Source: Viridothelium virens
Lineage: Eukaryota > Ascomycota > Dothideomycetes > Trypetheliales > Trypetheliaceae
Length of the DNA: 64,000 bases
Reading direction: 5' to 3'
NCBI GenBank assembly: GCA_010094025.1
Contig: ML991799.1
Span: 62,001-126,000, forward strand
How positions within the stretch are numbered: the stretch's first letter is position 1; each line of letters starts with the position of its first letter. The notes under the pieces were generated by a model. It made no database searches. It was not told the origin of the DNA and saw nothing but the letters and a program-made list of their open reading frames with translations. The position numbers and the translations under genes are program-made. This document shows positions 1 through 12,800 of the stretch, piece by piece.

Positions 1-371
1 CGAGAGCGTGCCGAAGACGATATGCTGTCTCTTTGGAACAAGGATATTTGCTAGTATTAGTTCTTTAAAGTATATGTACTACCTTTCAGATCTGAAGAGT
101 TATTATACAGATAGCCTCAAGTCTAAGCAGGATTATATTTAGTGGGTGGATGGAAACGGTGGAAAGCCTATCTTATGTGATCGGACACCCTAATTAGGGG
201 CTGACTTAAAGGCTCCGCGGAACCTTTCCGTTTCCGGGTTTATGCCACTTCCGACGTCATTCATTGGCCGAGGATCATCAACCTTTCACCCTTTCGTGCT
301 TTGGTGCCTTAACATTCCTAGATCGATCAATTACCTGCGATTGCGTTTCTTCTCCCCTTCATGGCTTGATT
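1..371. other. 5' flank of the F-box gene
   Basis: No gene is supported here. The stretch leads into the F-box gene on the plus strand. An in-frame ATG lies at 264, but I did not use it because the F-box would then sit about 40 residues in, behind a stretch with no recognisable character. The start at 372 puts the F-box at the extreme N-terminus, as is usual for fungal F-box proteins. Confidence 0.5.
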
Positions 372-2533
372 ATGGCGACTTCTTCTTACATTGAAAAGCT
401 CCCTGCCGAGATCATCCTTCAAATTGCCTCATGTATGCTCTACCACATCAGCTAGAAATTGAACATCGCGAGATGCGCTGACATATTCAAACAGTTCTAG
501 AACCCTTCGATATTGTTCGCTGTCAATCTGTCTCTCGTCGCTTTTGGACTCTCACGCGCGATAACAATCTGTGGAAGACAATATGCTTCGAAGACTCGCG
601 CGCCGGAGCTCTACGACGGCGGCAAGAGCTTGTATCCTCGCTGGACGAACGATTAGCTATGCTCCGGCAAGCCGTAAACTCCATATCAGGCGAAAGTGGA
701 ACTGTACATGATGGAGGTGCGCCCAATGCAGAGATGTCTGCTCATGGGATACGAGCAAGAGAAAGAATGAGGGCATTAGCCAATTGGGATCCAAGTTATC
801 CGAATGAGAAAATCGATTTCTATCAGGAATACATTCATCGCCATGCACCAATCACGATGAACTGGCTTCAGACAGTGAGCGACATTACAGGTGGTGGCAA
901 TGAGCCTCGAGAAGCTACTGGAATAGGGCTCCTGAGAGAAGATGGGGAATATGGTGCCGAAAAGGCTGTCGCTCCTCTGGATGACGGTAGTATTTGTATC
1001 TTCGATATTAGCCCTTGGTCAGGACATGGGCCCAAATCGCAAGGCCGGATGACCGGCAGGAGTGATTCCGGTCTGTTGACGAGCCCACCTACAAACCTTG
1101 ACAAGGACTCTGCAAGAGAGCATAGCAAGACCATGATGACCGAAACTGGCGCTGTGGAATGCGTGAGCATTGACAGCATCCAACGGAAAGGATTTTTCGC
1201 AGTGCAGAACGCCCTGAACGAGGTCGATCTCAATACGATGCAGGTCGTATCGCGCAACCGCTTTCCGTTCCCAATCACGGCGCTTTCCGAAGCCAGGCCC
1301 TCTATTCCACTGACCGTGGGCACCAACATGACCTTGCATCTCCATGATCCACGTCAGCCGCCTACATTACCCATTTCATCCTCTTTCTCGTCTGGATCTT
1401 CCACCCGTTGCGAACTCATCGCCGGCAGCTCTCCCCCACGGCTCTCCCCCCTAAACCTCAGCTCCTCCCTTCCCCCCGCGCCACGCTCGCTCCCCATCTC
1501 CGCCATCACCGGCTCGCACAACCCCCCCTCCGCCCATGCTACCCTCTCCCAACCCGGTCCCCTCTCCATCCTCCACCTCCCAGAATCCCGAGCCTGGGAC
1601 GGCAACGGCTCGATCTGGGTCGCCGGCCGCTTCACCTCCCTCCTCAACTACGACCGGCGCTTCTTTCCCCGGTTACGCGGGACGCTACACTCCGGCGCGC
1701 GACTATCCTCGCTCGCTTTGCTCCCCTTCCCCTACCTCCCCCGCGAAACCTCAGTGATGCGCAGCACCACCTCCGGGCTCTCCATCGCCGACGTGCACGC
1801 CGCGAAGTCGATCCCAGGCCACACGCTGCTGGCAGCGGGCGAGTACAAGGGCAAGGGCTCCCTCGAGCTGTACGGGCTCAGCCCAGAACCGCATCTCACG
1901 ACGCTGAGCTCGGATGCGCTGGCGACGCCGCGGACGGCACGGGCGCTCGATGGCGTCGGGAGGAGGCAGACGAGCTATCAGAATCGGCAGACGGCGAGCG
2001 TGACTAAGCTGCTGGCAGTGGCGACGCATGGCGCGCGCGTCGTGTTTGCGGATGGCGATGGTGGGGTGAAGTGGGTGGAGCGGGATGGATGTAGCTTGGT
2101 GAGGACGTGGAATGTCAATGATGCGAAAATGCCTGGTTTGGTGCGGGGGAGGTCGCCCGGTGGAGAGGCGTCTGATGTTGATTCTGGGTATGCGTCGGAG
2201 CGGGAGCGGTCGAGGGGTCGTGATGAGGTGGCGGCGGGAGAAGGGGCGGAGGAGCCGAATGATATTGTGCAGAAGTTAGTGCCGACGACGTCACCGGGGG
2301 TGAATAATTCAAATTTGTTGGTGTGGACGGGTGATGGAAGACTCGGGCTGCTGGGATTCGGGAAGCGAGCGCTGTTCTCGGAGGATGAGTGGCAGGAGGG
2401 AGAGGATTTGAGTGAGGAGGCGAGGAGAGAGAAAGAGAAGGCGAGGGAGTATGCTGGACGTATGAGAAGGGCTTTGGAGAGACAGGCGGATGAGGTGAGG
2501 TTCGTAAGGGGGATGGGATTGCCTGGATGGTAA
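372..2533 (+). CDS. F-box protein (large, propeller-like C-terminal part)
   Basis: The model is 372-432 joined to 495-2533, 699 residues. Splicing the 62-nt intron (433-494) gives an uninterrupted F-box at about residues 7-45 (LPAEIILQIASFLEPFDI, then RRFWTLTRDNNLWK). The F-box binds Skp1, so the protein is probably a substrate receptor of an SCF ubiquitin ligase. The remaining 650 residues contain scattered short beta-like blocks (for example GHTLLAAGEYKGKGSLELYG and LLVWTGDGRLGLLGFG) that could be a degenerate WD-type propeller, but I see no clean WD repeats. Residues about 560-620 are charged and Arg/Glu-rich. Base composition changes sharply inside the gene: the coding strand is very C-rich at about 1430-1760 and G-rich after about 1900. 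The family is confident; the substrate is unknown. Confidence 0.85.
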
Positions 2534-3395
2534 TGGTGATGAAACACGAGGCACGACATGACGAGAAGCAAAGTACCATGTTTTGCTTGAATTATCACGA
2601 ACCATGAACTCAGTTTGAATAGAAAAATCAGTATAGATCGTCAGAAGCTATTGACATCAGTTAGATAAAACCTTTGACAGAGCTCGATGACAACATCTTC
2701 AATCCATTTCTATCGGTAAAATCACAGTTTGACATGAGCCCGCTTCATCTTCTATCCCAACACGACGCCGCCCTGGCTATCAGCACATGATGCACAGTAA
2801 AAGCAAATCGCGAGATGGCCATCGCTACGACCTTTAAACGGCATAAAGAGATCCCTCGGTCCCGGAAACGCCCCAGTAGTATTTTGGGTCCCAGTTCCAG
2901 CAATTTCGAGATAACATGTTGTAAGCAATAGCTAATCAACTGAATGCATGATAGAGCTTCCCCGGTATCCACGAGCATATGAAAGAGGCCGTTGGGATCG
3001 AACCATGACGATCCTTACATAACATGACAAACGAAATATGATTAAGAAATGACCCAGTCTAACAGCAAAGAAAAGTCATGAATCAGCGAGGAGCTCGAGC
3101 CAACACTTTTTGTTGAACAAGTACGCCTTTTGTATGGCCACTGACAAAGGACCAGTGAAGGGTATAGAAGGGGATTTTGGAGGAAAAAGACACATCCGAG
3201 TTGTGGCCGAGATCCGCGGTTCGGATGAACGAGGAGATGGTCGGGCCGAAGTCTCACGTAGGCCGGAAAATGCCGGCGCGGAGTTCGCCTAATCAATCCA
3301 CCAACTCGAAAAAGGAATCTGACGTTGGAAATCGCTCGTTAGAAGACCGCTGGAAGGAACGGCAGATGGTGGAGATGACTCGGAGTGACTTTCTG
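2534..3395. other. Convergent intergenic region
   Basis: This lies between the 3' ends of the plus-strand F-box gene and the minus-strand Sfp1-like gene. It should hold both 3' UTRs. I see no ORF with family character, no tRNA and no repeat. Confidence 0.5.
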
Positions 3396-5661
3396 TCAAA
3401 ACACTCCACTGTCATTCATGCCCGCCATTGACTCATTCATCCCCAGCAGGCCTGCTCCAGCCACATTGATTCCCATGCCGCCAATGCCGGGGCTGGATGT
3501 CGCTCCTGCTCCTGATATTGAAGCGTTCAGCTTGAGATCGGGGTTGCATGGAGGGCTATGTTGACGGTGGTATTTGAGGCCGTTTAGGTTCTTGTAGCGC
3601 TTGTGACACACTTCACACTTGTATGGTTTCTCCTTCTCCATACCTAGGGTTCCGGGATAAGGCATAGATGTTGTAGGGTCCACAATGGAGAAGGTGCCAT
3701 CCTCATTCTGTTTGAGTTGTTGGTTCTGATGTCCGTGCTGGAGCAAGAGTTAGTCAATCTTACTAATTTGGACTTTTCAAATCTTGTTTACGTCAGAGAC
3801 TGAAAGGTGAAAGCATACCTGTTTGTGATACTTGAGACCGTTCTGATTTTTGTACGCCTTTTCACAGCCTATTACTGGACATCTGAAGGGCTTGTGTTCT
3901 TCTCCTGGGAATCCCAGGCCGGCACCTGCTCCAGGTATTCCCGCTGCAAGCTGCTGTTCCCGCATTAATTTTGCGAGTTCCGTTGTGGTAGCCGCGTGGC
4001 CATTTATTTGTTGACCACCTTGGCCGCCAGTTCTGCTGTACAAGCGCTTCGCAGGCTGGTCAATAAATTGTTGTTCGGACCCGTCCAAGCCAGCACCTAC
4101 ATTGTTGAGACTAAGCGAGTTAAAAGGATCTAGCCCCTGAGGAAATTGAGTGCTTGCCCCCATATTTCCATACAGGTTTCCGAAATCTTGATCCGGTAAA
4201 TCTGGTGTACCAGGTAACGAAGAGTCGGGCGTGCCCCGATTTTGCTGCTGGAATGTTGCCAGTGTTGGAGTGTTCACAGAAGATACAGTCGGATTGTTCT
4301 GCATTGAGAAGGCTTGGTTTGCTTGTGGCGTTGTGGGTGTTGAGGTCCTTAGGCCCTGGTGCTGGAATGCATTCGCTAGGTTCATATTAAGCGGAGCTAA
4401 TGGAGGGTGATTTTGGCCAGGTAGCTGCTGTTGCTGTTGCTGGAGGTTCTGTTGCTGCTGCATTTGTGATCCAGATGTGGTGTCATCCATTTCCATATCC
4501 AGCGGATCCACTTCGTCTATACCTGATCCCTGCATCCCTGTAGCTCCGTTTTGCTGGGTTCCGAATTGATTGCCGAAGTTTCGATTTAGATTGGGTTGCG
4601 TATTCGATGCGGGATTGAAACCGTATTGTGTATTCATAGCTTCGGGCTGGCTGCTTTGTTGCGGCGCTAGATTACCACCATTTTGTGGGACCCCATCCTG
4701 ATTGCCTGGAGGTGCTCCACCTTGGGTCGAATGAGAAGTCCTTGGAAGCATTTGGCCCGCTGTTCCCGCATGGATTTGCTCATAATGCTGAAGGAGCTCA
4801 TGGAGCGAGTCGAGTTGTAGCCCGCAGCAAACATAGTCCCTCATGAAATTGGCCTCCATCTTGGGTAAGTAAGAGGAAGAATGGAATGAAGGCGACTGGA
4901 AGTTGTACGGTGAAGTTCCTCCCATGTAAATGCTGTTTAGATCTGGGATCAGCCCTTGTCCCGCATGGCGCAACTATGTCGCACGTTTTGGATAAACATG
5001 TCTGGGGGGAAGTATAAACTTACTCATCTCGAATCCAACTTCCTACGGAAACACCACCCCAGCTCCCGTTGACAAGGCTACCCGCAAAGCTCTCTTTTCG
5101 GGGCCTTTCGGCCATTGCGATTGGCTGCGCTCCACTACTGTACTGGGATAGTCCGTGTGGACCAGAATCCTCGCGTATGGCATGAGAACTCGGTGCTCTG
5201 TTGCTCCCATCTGTAATGCTGATAGCCGAAGAGGGCCGTGGCATCGCAGATGCTCCCTGTAGCGCAGAAGTAAGGTTGGAGGTCTGGTTTCGAGGCGATG
5301 ACGAGCCAAACCTCGCCGGTGGGGTTATGTCTATTGGGGGCGTGGAGACGGCCATTGCTCTCTGAGCAGTGAAGTCCTGGGGAGAAGATGGAGGGAAGAG
5401 CGGAAATCCGCCGTTGTCGTAGTCGTGAAACAGCAAGTCTTCGTTCTCAACGGGCAAGTCGAATTGGCTGGCACCAATGTTGCTTGGAGGTTTCCGAACC
5501 CACGAGAAGTACAGGTCCTTCTCCCTCTCAGTGCGCCGCGAGGGCAAAGGCGAAGTCGGTGTGAGCGGACTGTTGACGGGTGTACTACCAGCAGAGCCTC
5601 TCCATCGATCAGTGGGGAATGGCGAGTAGGAAAGAGATGGCACGGCACTTGGTGAATCCAG
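3396..5661 (-). CDS. sfp1: Sfp1-type C2H2 zinc-finger transcription factor (5' exon missing from model)
   Basis: Minus-strand exons are 5661-5024, 4932-3819 and 3737-3396, giving about 697 residues without the true N-terminus. The protein has a conserved N-terminal block (SLSYSPFPTDRWRG), an atypical C2H2 finger (YVCCGLQLDSLHELLQHYEQ, then IH), long Gln/Asn-rich stretches, and a C-terminal pair of fingers (RCPVIGCEKAYKNQNGLKYH and YKCEVCHKRYKNLNGLKYH). This arrangement is that of Sfp1, the regulator of ribosome-biogenesis genes and cell growth downstream of TOR/PKA in yeast. The last intron (3738-3818) splits finger two just before its final histidine. The first intron uses the AG at 4934-4933, giving RDDIYMGGTSPYN. 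The reading frame runs upstream to a TAA without any ATG: codon 5643 is GTG. An upstream exon is therefore needed. An acceptor at 5662 (GCAAAG) follows a CTAAC branch site at 5703-5699. Confidence 0.85.
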
Positions 5662-8600
5662 CTTTGCGAATTCCGGATGTGTGGGTGAGGAAGTCAGTTA
5701 GGCGGGGGAGAGAATCGTCCTTAGAATAGGAATTGAGTCGGGAATATTAAAATAGAATGGTGAGGGATACGCAGATAAGTGTTGACAAAGCAGGCAGAGA
5801 AAGAGTAGGAAGTGTAGGAGGCACGGCGGAAGTGTAGCAACGCTCGTTGATGTAAGGCGGTGTGAGTGACGATGGAAATGGATGCGATCATGGCGACGGC
5901 CGGCAATACCTAATGCAGATGCAGGCCAGGCTATCCCAGCCCTCATCCTTCGTTTCCATCCAATCGGAGCCGGGTTTAACGGATCCTGGCGTTTCCCTCG
6001 GTACTCACTGCGGTCCACCAAAGACGTTGTTGAGCCAATCCACCGCTGACTCGACTCACATACCCACGACAACGAGCAGTCTCGTGCTCCAATCCATCCC
6101 CGTATCTCAAGCTCACGCTTGTCAGCGGTACGGCAGCCAGCTAGGTACTGCCTCAGCAACAGCGACTGCAACAGCCTTCGCAGCAGCCTGGGCGTGCCTC
6201 GGACGCGTAGAAGCGGCACAGGCTCAGGCTTCAGGCTTCAGGCTCAGGCTCAGGCTCAGGCTCGGCGGCCGTTGGGGTTGGCAGCCTCTGGTGCTATGGC
6301 TGCACGACAGCCGCGCCTCCTCCGCCAAGGGTAACCCGACCCATATAGGGCTGTCCCCGCCACGCGCTTTCTAGAAGACAGGAAAACCTTCCACGCAGAT
6401 GGCGTCCGCATGGCAGTCGGCACCACAGCCTGACTCGCCCGTCTCCTGCATCCCGAGCGGTCCCTGTCCCTGGACGTGGAATGCCGTCAATTGCTTCAAC
6501 AACCAAGGCACTGTGCATATGGCTCACAGGAGCAGGAAATCCGATCGGTCTGCTCGGTCTGCCCTTGTCCATGGTCGCTATGCTACCAACTGCCCCAAAC
6601 ACCGCGTAGTGGCAGCCACTTCGTCCGTAAGGTACCTCTCTCTTGGCTTGATTTGACTGGACCATCTCCTTTACTTTCTCCGACTGTCGGCACATGTGCG
6701 TAATGAGATGGCAAATCTCCATTGTCACTTTACGCAAGCGAGCAGGCTTGGCTAGCCCTGTGAGGTCTGGCAGTGGCACGATTTCCCTGGCTACAGCACC
6801 CCCGAAGCGGCGCATACACGGCCAGATCCACGAAAAAGGACCGGCGGTTTGGGCTGCAGAAGACTGCAGACGCCACACCACGATCTTGGAACCCTGCGCC
6901 TCATGAAATCTCCATTGTCAGAAATGAGAGGACGTTTGTCGACTTGAAAGCCTTGGATGCGCCTGCTCCTGGGACTGTCTCCTTGCTGATGCTCATTGAG
7001 TTTGGATGGTCATACATTCTACAGACTCAATGGTAAGGCTCCGCGGAGTCGGCCCCACGAGCGTTACTCCATACTGTAGGAGCCGCTTCCGCGAGCTTGT
7101 CCCTTTTAGGCTCTAGTTTTGGATTACGGCGCTGACCTGCGTATCCACCCCTCCCTCGCACCCAGCAGTACCGCAACGACGCGCTGTGGCGGCTCCCACT
7201 TGCAAATAAGGTTCTGGCCATGCAATCGCCTCGGGACTGATCTCCTGGCACGCGGGAGCCGCTCCTCGCCTCAAGACTTGCGCCCCTCTGTCCAGCTGGT
7301 TGCGTCCTGCACGTTATTGTTAGGTGCCCATACTAAGGCAATGGGAGCTGAGGTCGGTGAGGAAGCCTGCTTCATGCAGGTCCGTCTCCCTATTCGGCTT
7401 TCCAGAAGGGCATACCGTAGGACGATCAATGTTGTGCACGCCGGAGATGCACGTCTGCCTGACAACCAGCCAGGTTTCAAGGAACGAACGTCATCATCGA
7501 TCTCAGCTTCAATCCCAAGCCGGGCATACGTCCGATAAACCTGTCTCAAGATGTCCTGAATGGAAAAGAGTACGTTATCTGGCGCTCTATAGATGACATA
7601 TTTAGACGTGCTCCGTCGACTTCAAATGTATCCTCGGACCAAAGTCCACTCTAGCACCCACACCAATTCTAGAGGCTGAACGTCTGTGTTATCAGCCTCC
7701 TGCTGCACGTTTCCCAAGTCTCATATTGCCACTGTGCTGAGATGGCATGGGTCTGGGCCCATTTCCCTCAAGCGTCAATCAAGGCATATATTTTATGTGA
7801 GCGGTCAACCTAGTACGGTCATGTCATGTGTTGACTCTGCAGAGCAGACGTTACAGTATTTAATGATTCGCTTCCCCTGACAATCAACTACCCACGACCT
7901 TGCTAAATCATGCCTCCAAGCTTAGAGGAGTGCCACTTCACTCGCGGTCTTGGACAGCTTTACCGGCTACATTCGATATGCCGTCTATGGCTGGTCAATA
8001 GTAGGGCTGAAAAGATGCATCGTCTATCAGGGCTGGGCTAAGAATCAAACGTCATGTCTGCCCCTGACGCACAGCAATGCTAGAAAAGCTTGTTATAGAT
8101 CGGGAAGAGAAACCTAAAAGACAACCTGGTGGGGAAGTAACAGTTTGGCCAATAATTCGACGTTCTCTGAATGCAAAATGGGCATCTTGCATGGTACACT
8201 CGTGGTTTGGTAAAGCTTAGATGCCACGGGCAGATGCAACTGTATCACAAATCCAAATTTGACCTGGTAACGTGGGATGACCTGCAGATGATGAAACAAA
8301 CAAGACACATGCGAGAGTTGAGTAGTTGAACGGAAAGTGAGTCGAGATATGCTTTCCACTAGTCTCTCGGAATTTTCAGAGGCTTCACAAGGCTCTCAGA
8401 CAGATTGACTCTGAGCATACCAGTTGCAAAATGCATGCTCCAACATCAAGGTGCATAGTCCGTGGGGCCAGTCTTCCTTTGTCTCGGAAAGTGCCAAGGT
8501 GGGAACAACCAATTGCGAATACAACTAGAATCGAAATAGGAGAAAAAGAAAACACAGGAGAATAGAAATAAGAGAGATCGTTTTCTGTCATCTCCTACAA

Positions 8601-9326
8601 ATCTTTAGTTTCAAGCCACGTCCTAATCAGTCATAGGCTCTTCTCCAGTCTGCCCTATCCACATTGGGTCGTGAAGCGGAACATCCCTTCAGTCACCCCC
8701 ACGCCCAAAGCTTCCAACACGAGAAGGCGGTGATAACGTAGGGATATTGGTGTAGATCTTCACGTGGAGCTTGAGGTTTCACACCGTTGCATTCTGGCAT
8801 GCCACCTGCCTAAACTTTGATGTATATGCAAGACCAGTGTAAGATCCTCATGAGATCAGCAGGGTACAGGCTTGCGGTGCCCGATAGTGACGCAGTAGGG
8901 GATGGTGTACCTCAAAAAGCGACAGTGAAGGAAACGCCGGTTTCCCTTCACGGGCCGAACCAAGCAAAGAGGAGGGGGGAACACTGCTGGTCTAGAACTG
9001 ACGGAGCTGCGCTAACAACGTCAGCCACACTAAAGCGTCGACACAATAAGCAAAGACACGGGAGGCTCCGACGTTTAAGCGATTGAAAGAGTAACCTTAT
9101 CTACATGGATACAAACTCCAAGAATGAGCTGTCCTTGAACGCCATCGGTTGGTCCCACGTGCTTACCCTAATGGTAGAGAAGTTACCATTCTCAATCCTT
9201 CTATGCTAGCAAGAAACAAAAGACGTCGTGTAACTGTGCAAAGTTTGCACGGCACTTAGGATTCCAATTTCCCCACGACACCCCTCGCCTCTTGCCAACA
9301 CCACCTCCTCGGAGATACACACGCGC
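5662..9326. other. Gene-poor region upstream of sfp1 and downstream of eIF3a
   Basis: About 3.7 kb with no coding region I can support. The part nearest 5700-6300 should contain the promoter and the missing first exon(s) of the minus-strand sfp1 gene; candidate minus-strand donors lie near 6008 and 6058-6066. A short GGCTCA-type repeat lies at 6220-6264. The rest (about 6300-9200) has short ORFs in all frames with no family signal, ordinary base composition and no visible terminal repeats. It may be unique non-coding DNA or an old, unrecognisable relic. Confidence 0.5.
6220..6264. repeat. Short tandem repeat, mixed 6/7-bp unit (AGGCTC / AGGCTTC)
   Basis: About seven units of AGGCTC, two of them lengthened to AGGCTTC, lie upstream of the Sfp1-like gene. 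Mixed unit lengths suggest replication slippage. A plus-strand reading gives an Arg/Leu run, which I regard as a by-product of the repeat. Confidence 0.8.
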
Positions 9327-9804
9327 TCACGCACCACCTGTCCGTCTCTGACTGAACGCACCAGGCCTGTACTTCCCCCCAACTGCCCCCTGACTCGGCG
9401 GCGGTGCTGCCGGACTCTCCTCCCTCGCCCTATCTCCATCTTCACCCCTCTTCGCCTGAGGCGGCCTGTACCCTCCAGCTCCACCACCACCAGCCCTTCC
9501 CCCAGGAGCCTGATACCTGCCTGACGACGTTGGCGGTCCACCCGCCGGACTATCATCTCTCGGTGCCGCAGCACCACCACGCTGCCACCGGCCAGCGCCG
9601 ACAGCCGGACTCTCATCCCTGGAGCTATCTCTCTCCCTCGCACCATCACGCTCCAGCTCCCGCGATCGACCACCACCACCACCACCACCCTCACGGTTCC
9701 GCAAATGAGGCGGCACGTAGCCAGTGCGCTTAGGCAAGTCGGCCTCCACGGTCGGAACCTCGGAGGGCGGAGCAGCAGGCGGGACAGCACCGCTGCCTGA
9801 AGCC

Positions 9805-9837
<33 letters not shown>

Positions 9838-12800
9838 GGAGGGCCGTCGCTGCGCGCCTTGGCGGCTTCGCGGTCGCGCCAGCTGGGCTTGTTGCCGGCG
9901 AGGCTGAGACGCGGAGGGCCGCCGGCGCTGGGAGCAGCGGCTTCGACGGGCTCGGGCCCAGCGACGGTGGGACGTTCGAGGATGGGGCGGGTTGCGGGCG
10001 CGTCCTTGGCTTTTCGGCGGCGCTCTTCGGCTTCGAGTTCGCGCTGGCGTTGCTTGGCGGCGATTTCGTCGAGGCGTCTGGAAATAGGGAAAATTGGGTT
10101 AGCTACTGAGAGAGAATGTATGGGGGGAGGAGGATGGGAAAGGGGTGGACATACTTGCGCTCTTCTTCCCGCTTGGCTCGCTCTTCGGCCTGTTTTTTCC
10201 GCTTCTCCTCTTCGACTCGGGCCTGCTCCTCTTCCTCCCTGACTCTCCTTTCCTCTGCCTCCCGCTCGGCTCTCTCCCTCTCTTCACGTTCCTTCCTCTC
10301 TCTTGCTTTACGGTCCCGGACTTCTCGCCTCCTGGCTTCCATCTTCTGCTCCAATTCTTTCTGTGCCTGTCGTCGTCTCCTCTCGAATTCGGCAGCACGT
10401 TGTGCCGTGATCTGCCGTTTGAAGGTTTCGTAGGTTGGCACTAGACGCTGCACCCGATTCCGCAGGGCGACGTCTTCCTTATGCTTTCGTTCCGCTTCCC
10501 TGAGATCTTCCTTGGTCTTCTTTTCGTGGATCTGGAAATCACTCTCTCGTTGTTTAGCATAATCGTCAGCAAGATGCTTCCGCTCCTCCTGTCTAAAGGC
10601 ACGTTCCAAATGATCGATCCTGCGTCCCGTAGTCTCGAGCTTCTTCTCCAGTTCATTCTTTTCTTTCTCCAAAGCGCGGATTTTGAGTGCACGGATGCGA
10701 CCGGTATCCAGATCAGTGAGGTCAAGCTCATCAAGATTGACGCCTTTTACGCCTTGCTTCAGCTCATTAAGCTGTTTTTGCATTTCTTCTCGCTGTACAC
10801 GCTCTCGTTCGGCCGCTCGTCGGCGCTCATCACGTTCACGTTGTTCTGCAGCTAGACGTTCTGTTTCTTCTAGCTGGAGTTGCTGTTGGCGGAGACGCCG
10901 ACGTGTTGCTTCGTCTTTTTCCTTTTGGGCGAGTGCAGAAGACGCAGCCTCCTTCTTCTTTTGGATGATTTCGCGGCGAGCGAGAGTAGCCTGGTGTTCC
11001 TCTTCGGCACCGTCGCGGGCCCTGAGGAGGGCGGCTTCCTTGGCTTTTCGACGGTCTTCGTTGAATGTAGGATCCACATATTGGCATGTAACATAGAGAG
11101 ACTTGGCAAGACGAGTAAGCTGTGAGCGAACAATTTCAGCTGGCGTGCTTTGGAGACGCTGCACAGGGCTAGTCTCATTTTCGGCCGAGCCAGCGCCAGA
11201 ACCAGGATGCAGGGCCTTCGCAGACGAAAAGATATCGGAATCGAAGGTCAAAACCCCGGAAGCGTGATCGATACGAATGGCGAGATCGCCTTTCTTGCAA
11301 CCATTCATGATAAATTTCTCGATTGTACTTGCGCTGACTTGAAAAGGTTCGGGGAATTGGGCGAGTTCGAGCACGAACTTGAGTTCCACGGATTCATATA
11401 CTTGAGACAACTGTTGGAAGAGCCTCGTAAGGATGACTTGCTGTAACGGTAGAATGTACTTCTCCATTTCAGGGTCAGCACCAATTTGGCTGAGGATAGG
11501 TGATATTCTCCGGCAAATGGACAAAGGGTGGAAGTCGACTTCCAAAATGTTGTAAAGTTCACGGATTTCTGGTCTTGCCTTCCTCAAGAGACCTTTGCTC
11601 AGAGCATCCTTGAATAGGGAAGCACGAGTCGGAGCTTGAGGCATGCCCAAAAGGTTCGTTAGCCTGCTGTTCTTATTCCTCCGAGCTTCGTCCACTTCCT
11701 GAAGAGCGCCCCTGGAACGCGACGTGCTGATGACGGGAATGGCGAGAGCAGAAAGCAGGACGAAAGACGCGGCTTTAGTCATGTCAGCTTCGCTAACTGA
11801 AGGGTTGTCCTTTTTTGTGCTTGCTCCAGAGGCAACTGCGGCAGCAGATTGACGCAGGAGGTTGAAGTATCGGCTCCATGCTGCAGCATGGAAGAGGTAG
11901 TTTTCGCTGACGAGGAAAATACGGGTGAGCTTCTCGAAGTAATTGGCCATCATGATGTTCTTAGCAGGTCGTTTGCTTAAGTTCAACAAGGTGTGAATGT
12001 CCTCGACACTCCGGAAAGCCTCTTGCCAAAGCTCCAGTTCAACAGCAACGTTGAGTTGCTGAAAACGGGTGCCGAGGTGGCGCTGGAGAGTATCAGGATC
12101 ACTGAGATTAATCGCGTGCATTTGCGCTGAGTATTTTGCAGCATTTTGCAGATGGTTCCGCAAAAGCTCACAAAGACGCCTGAACTCCGTCTTGCGTGCA
12201 TATTTCTGGCAGAATTGGAAGGCCTGATGGGCAGTCGTCTGATACATAACCTCGAGCCTAGCATTGTTCTTCAAAATGTCCAAGACGGTGCGGTATGTCT
12301 CCCAGAGGAATTTTAGCCACGGTGTTACAATGGCCCGGTCAGTGCGGTCTCGTGATTGTTCGCCAGATACAGTAGACAGAAGGATAGATTCTGGTGTCTC
12401 CGAAGCTTCAAGATCGTCCACATTGGCAGTGGCGTTGGTTGATTCGAGAGTGGATTGGACTTCATCGGCTTTGGTTTGAGCTTCGGTCACTTTGGCTTCG
12501 GCGAGCTCGATAAATTTCTTGAGGACCAACTGTATTGTACTTAGACCTCGACCAGAGAGAAGTCAATGAAGATAGGATCTGAGCCACATACCTCTATAGT
12601 TCCCACATTAGTGTTTTGTGCCGTATTCTTGTATTGGTAGAGGCCATCTTTGGCAGATTTTCCCTTTCTCAAATCGACGCAGAGTTCGACAAAGAGGAGC
12701 ATAACCGGCTCCAGGGAGGCGATGGGACTACTACGGGTGCGCTTTGAGGTGACATGTTCGTGGAGGAGAGACAGCGCAGCTTGCGACTGTCCAACGCCAA

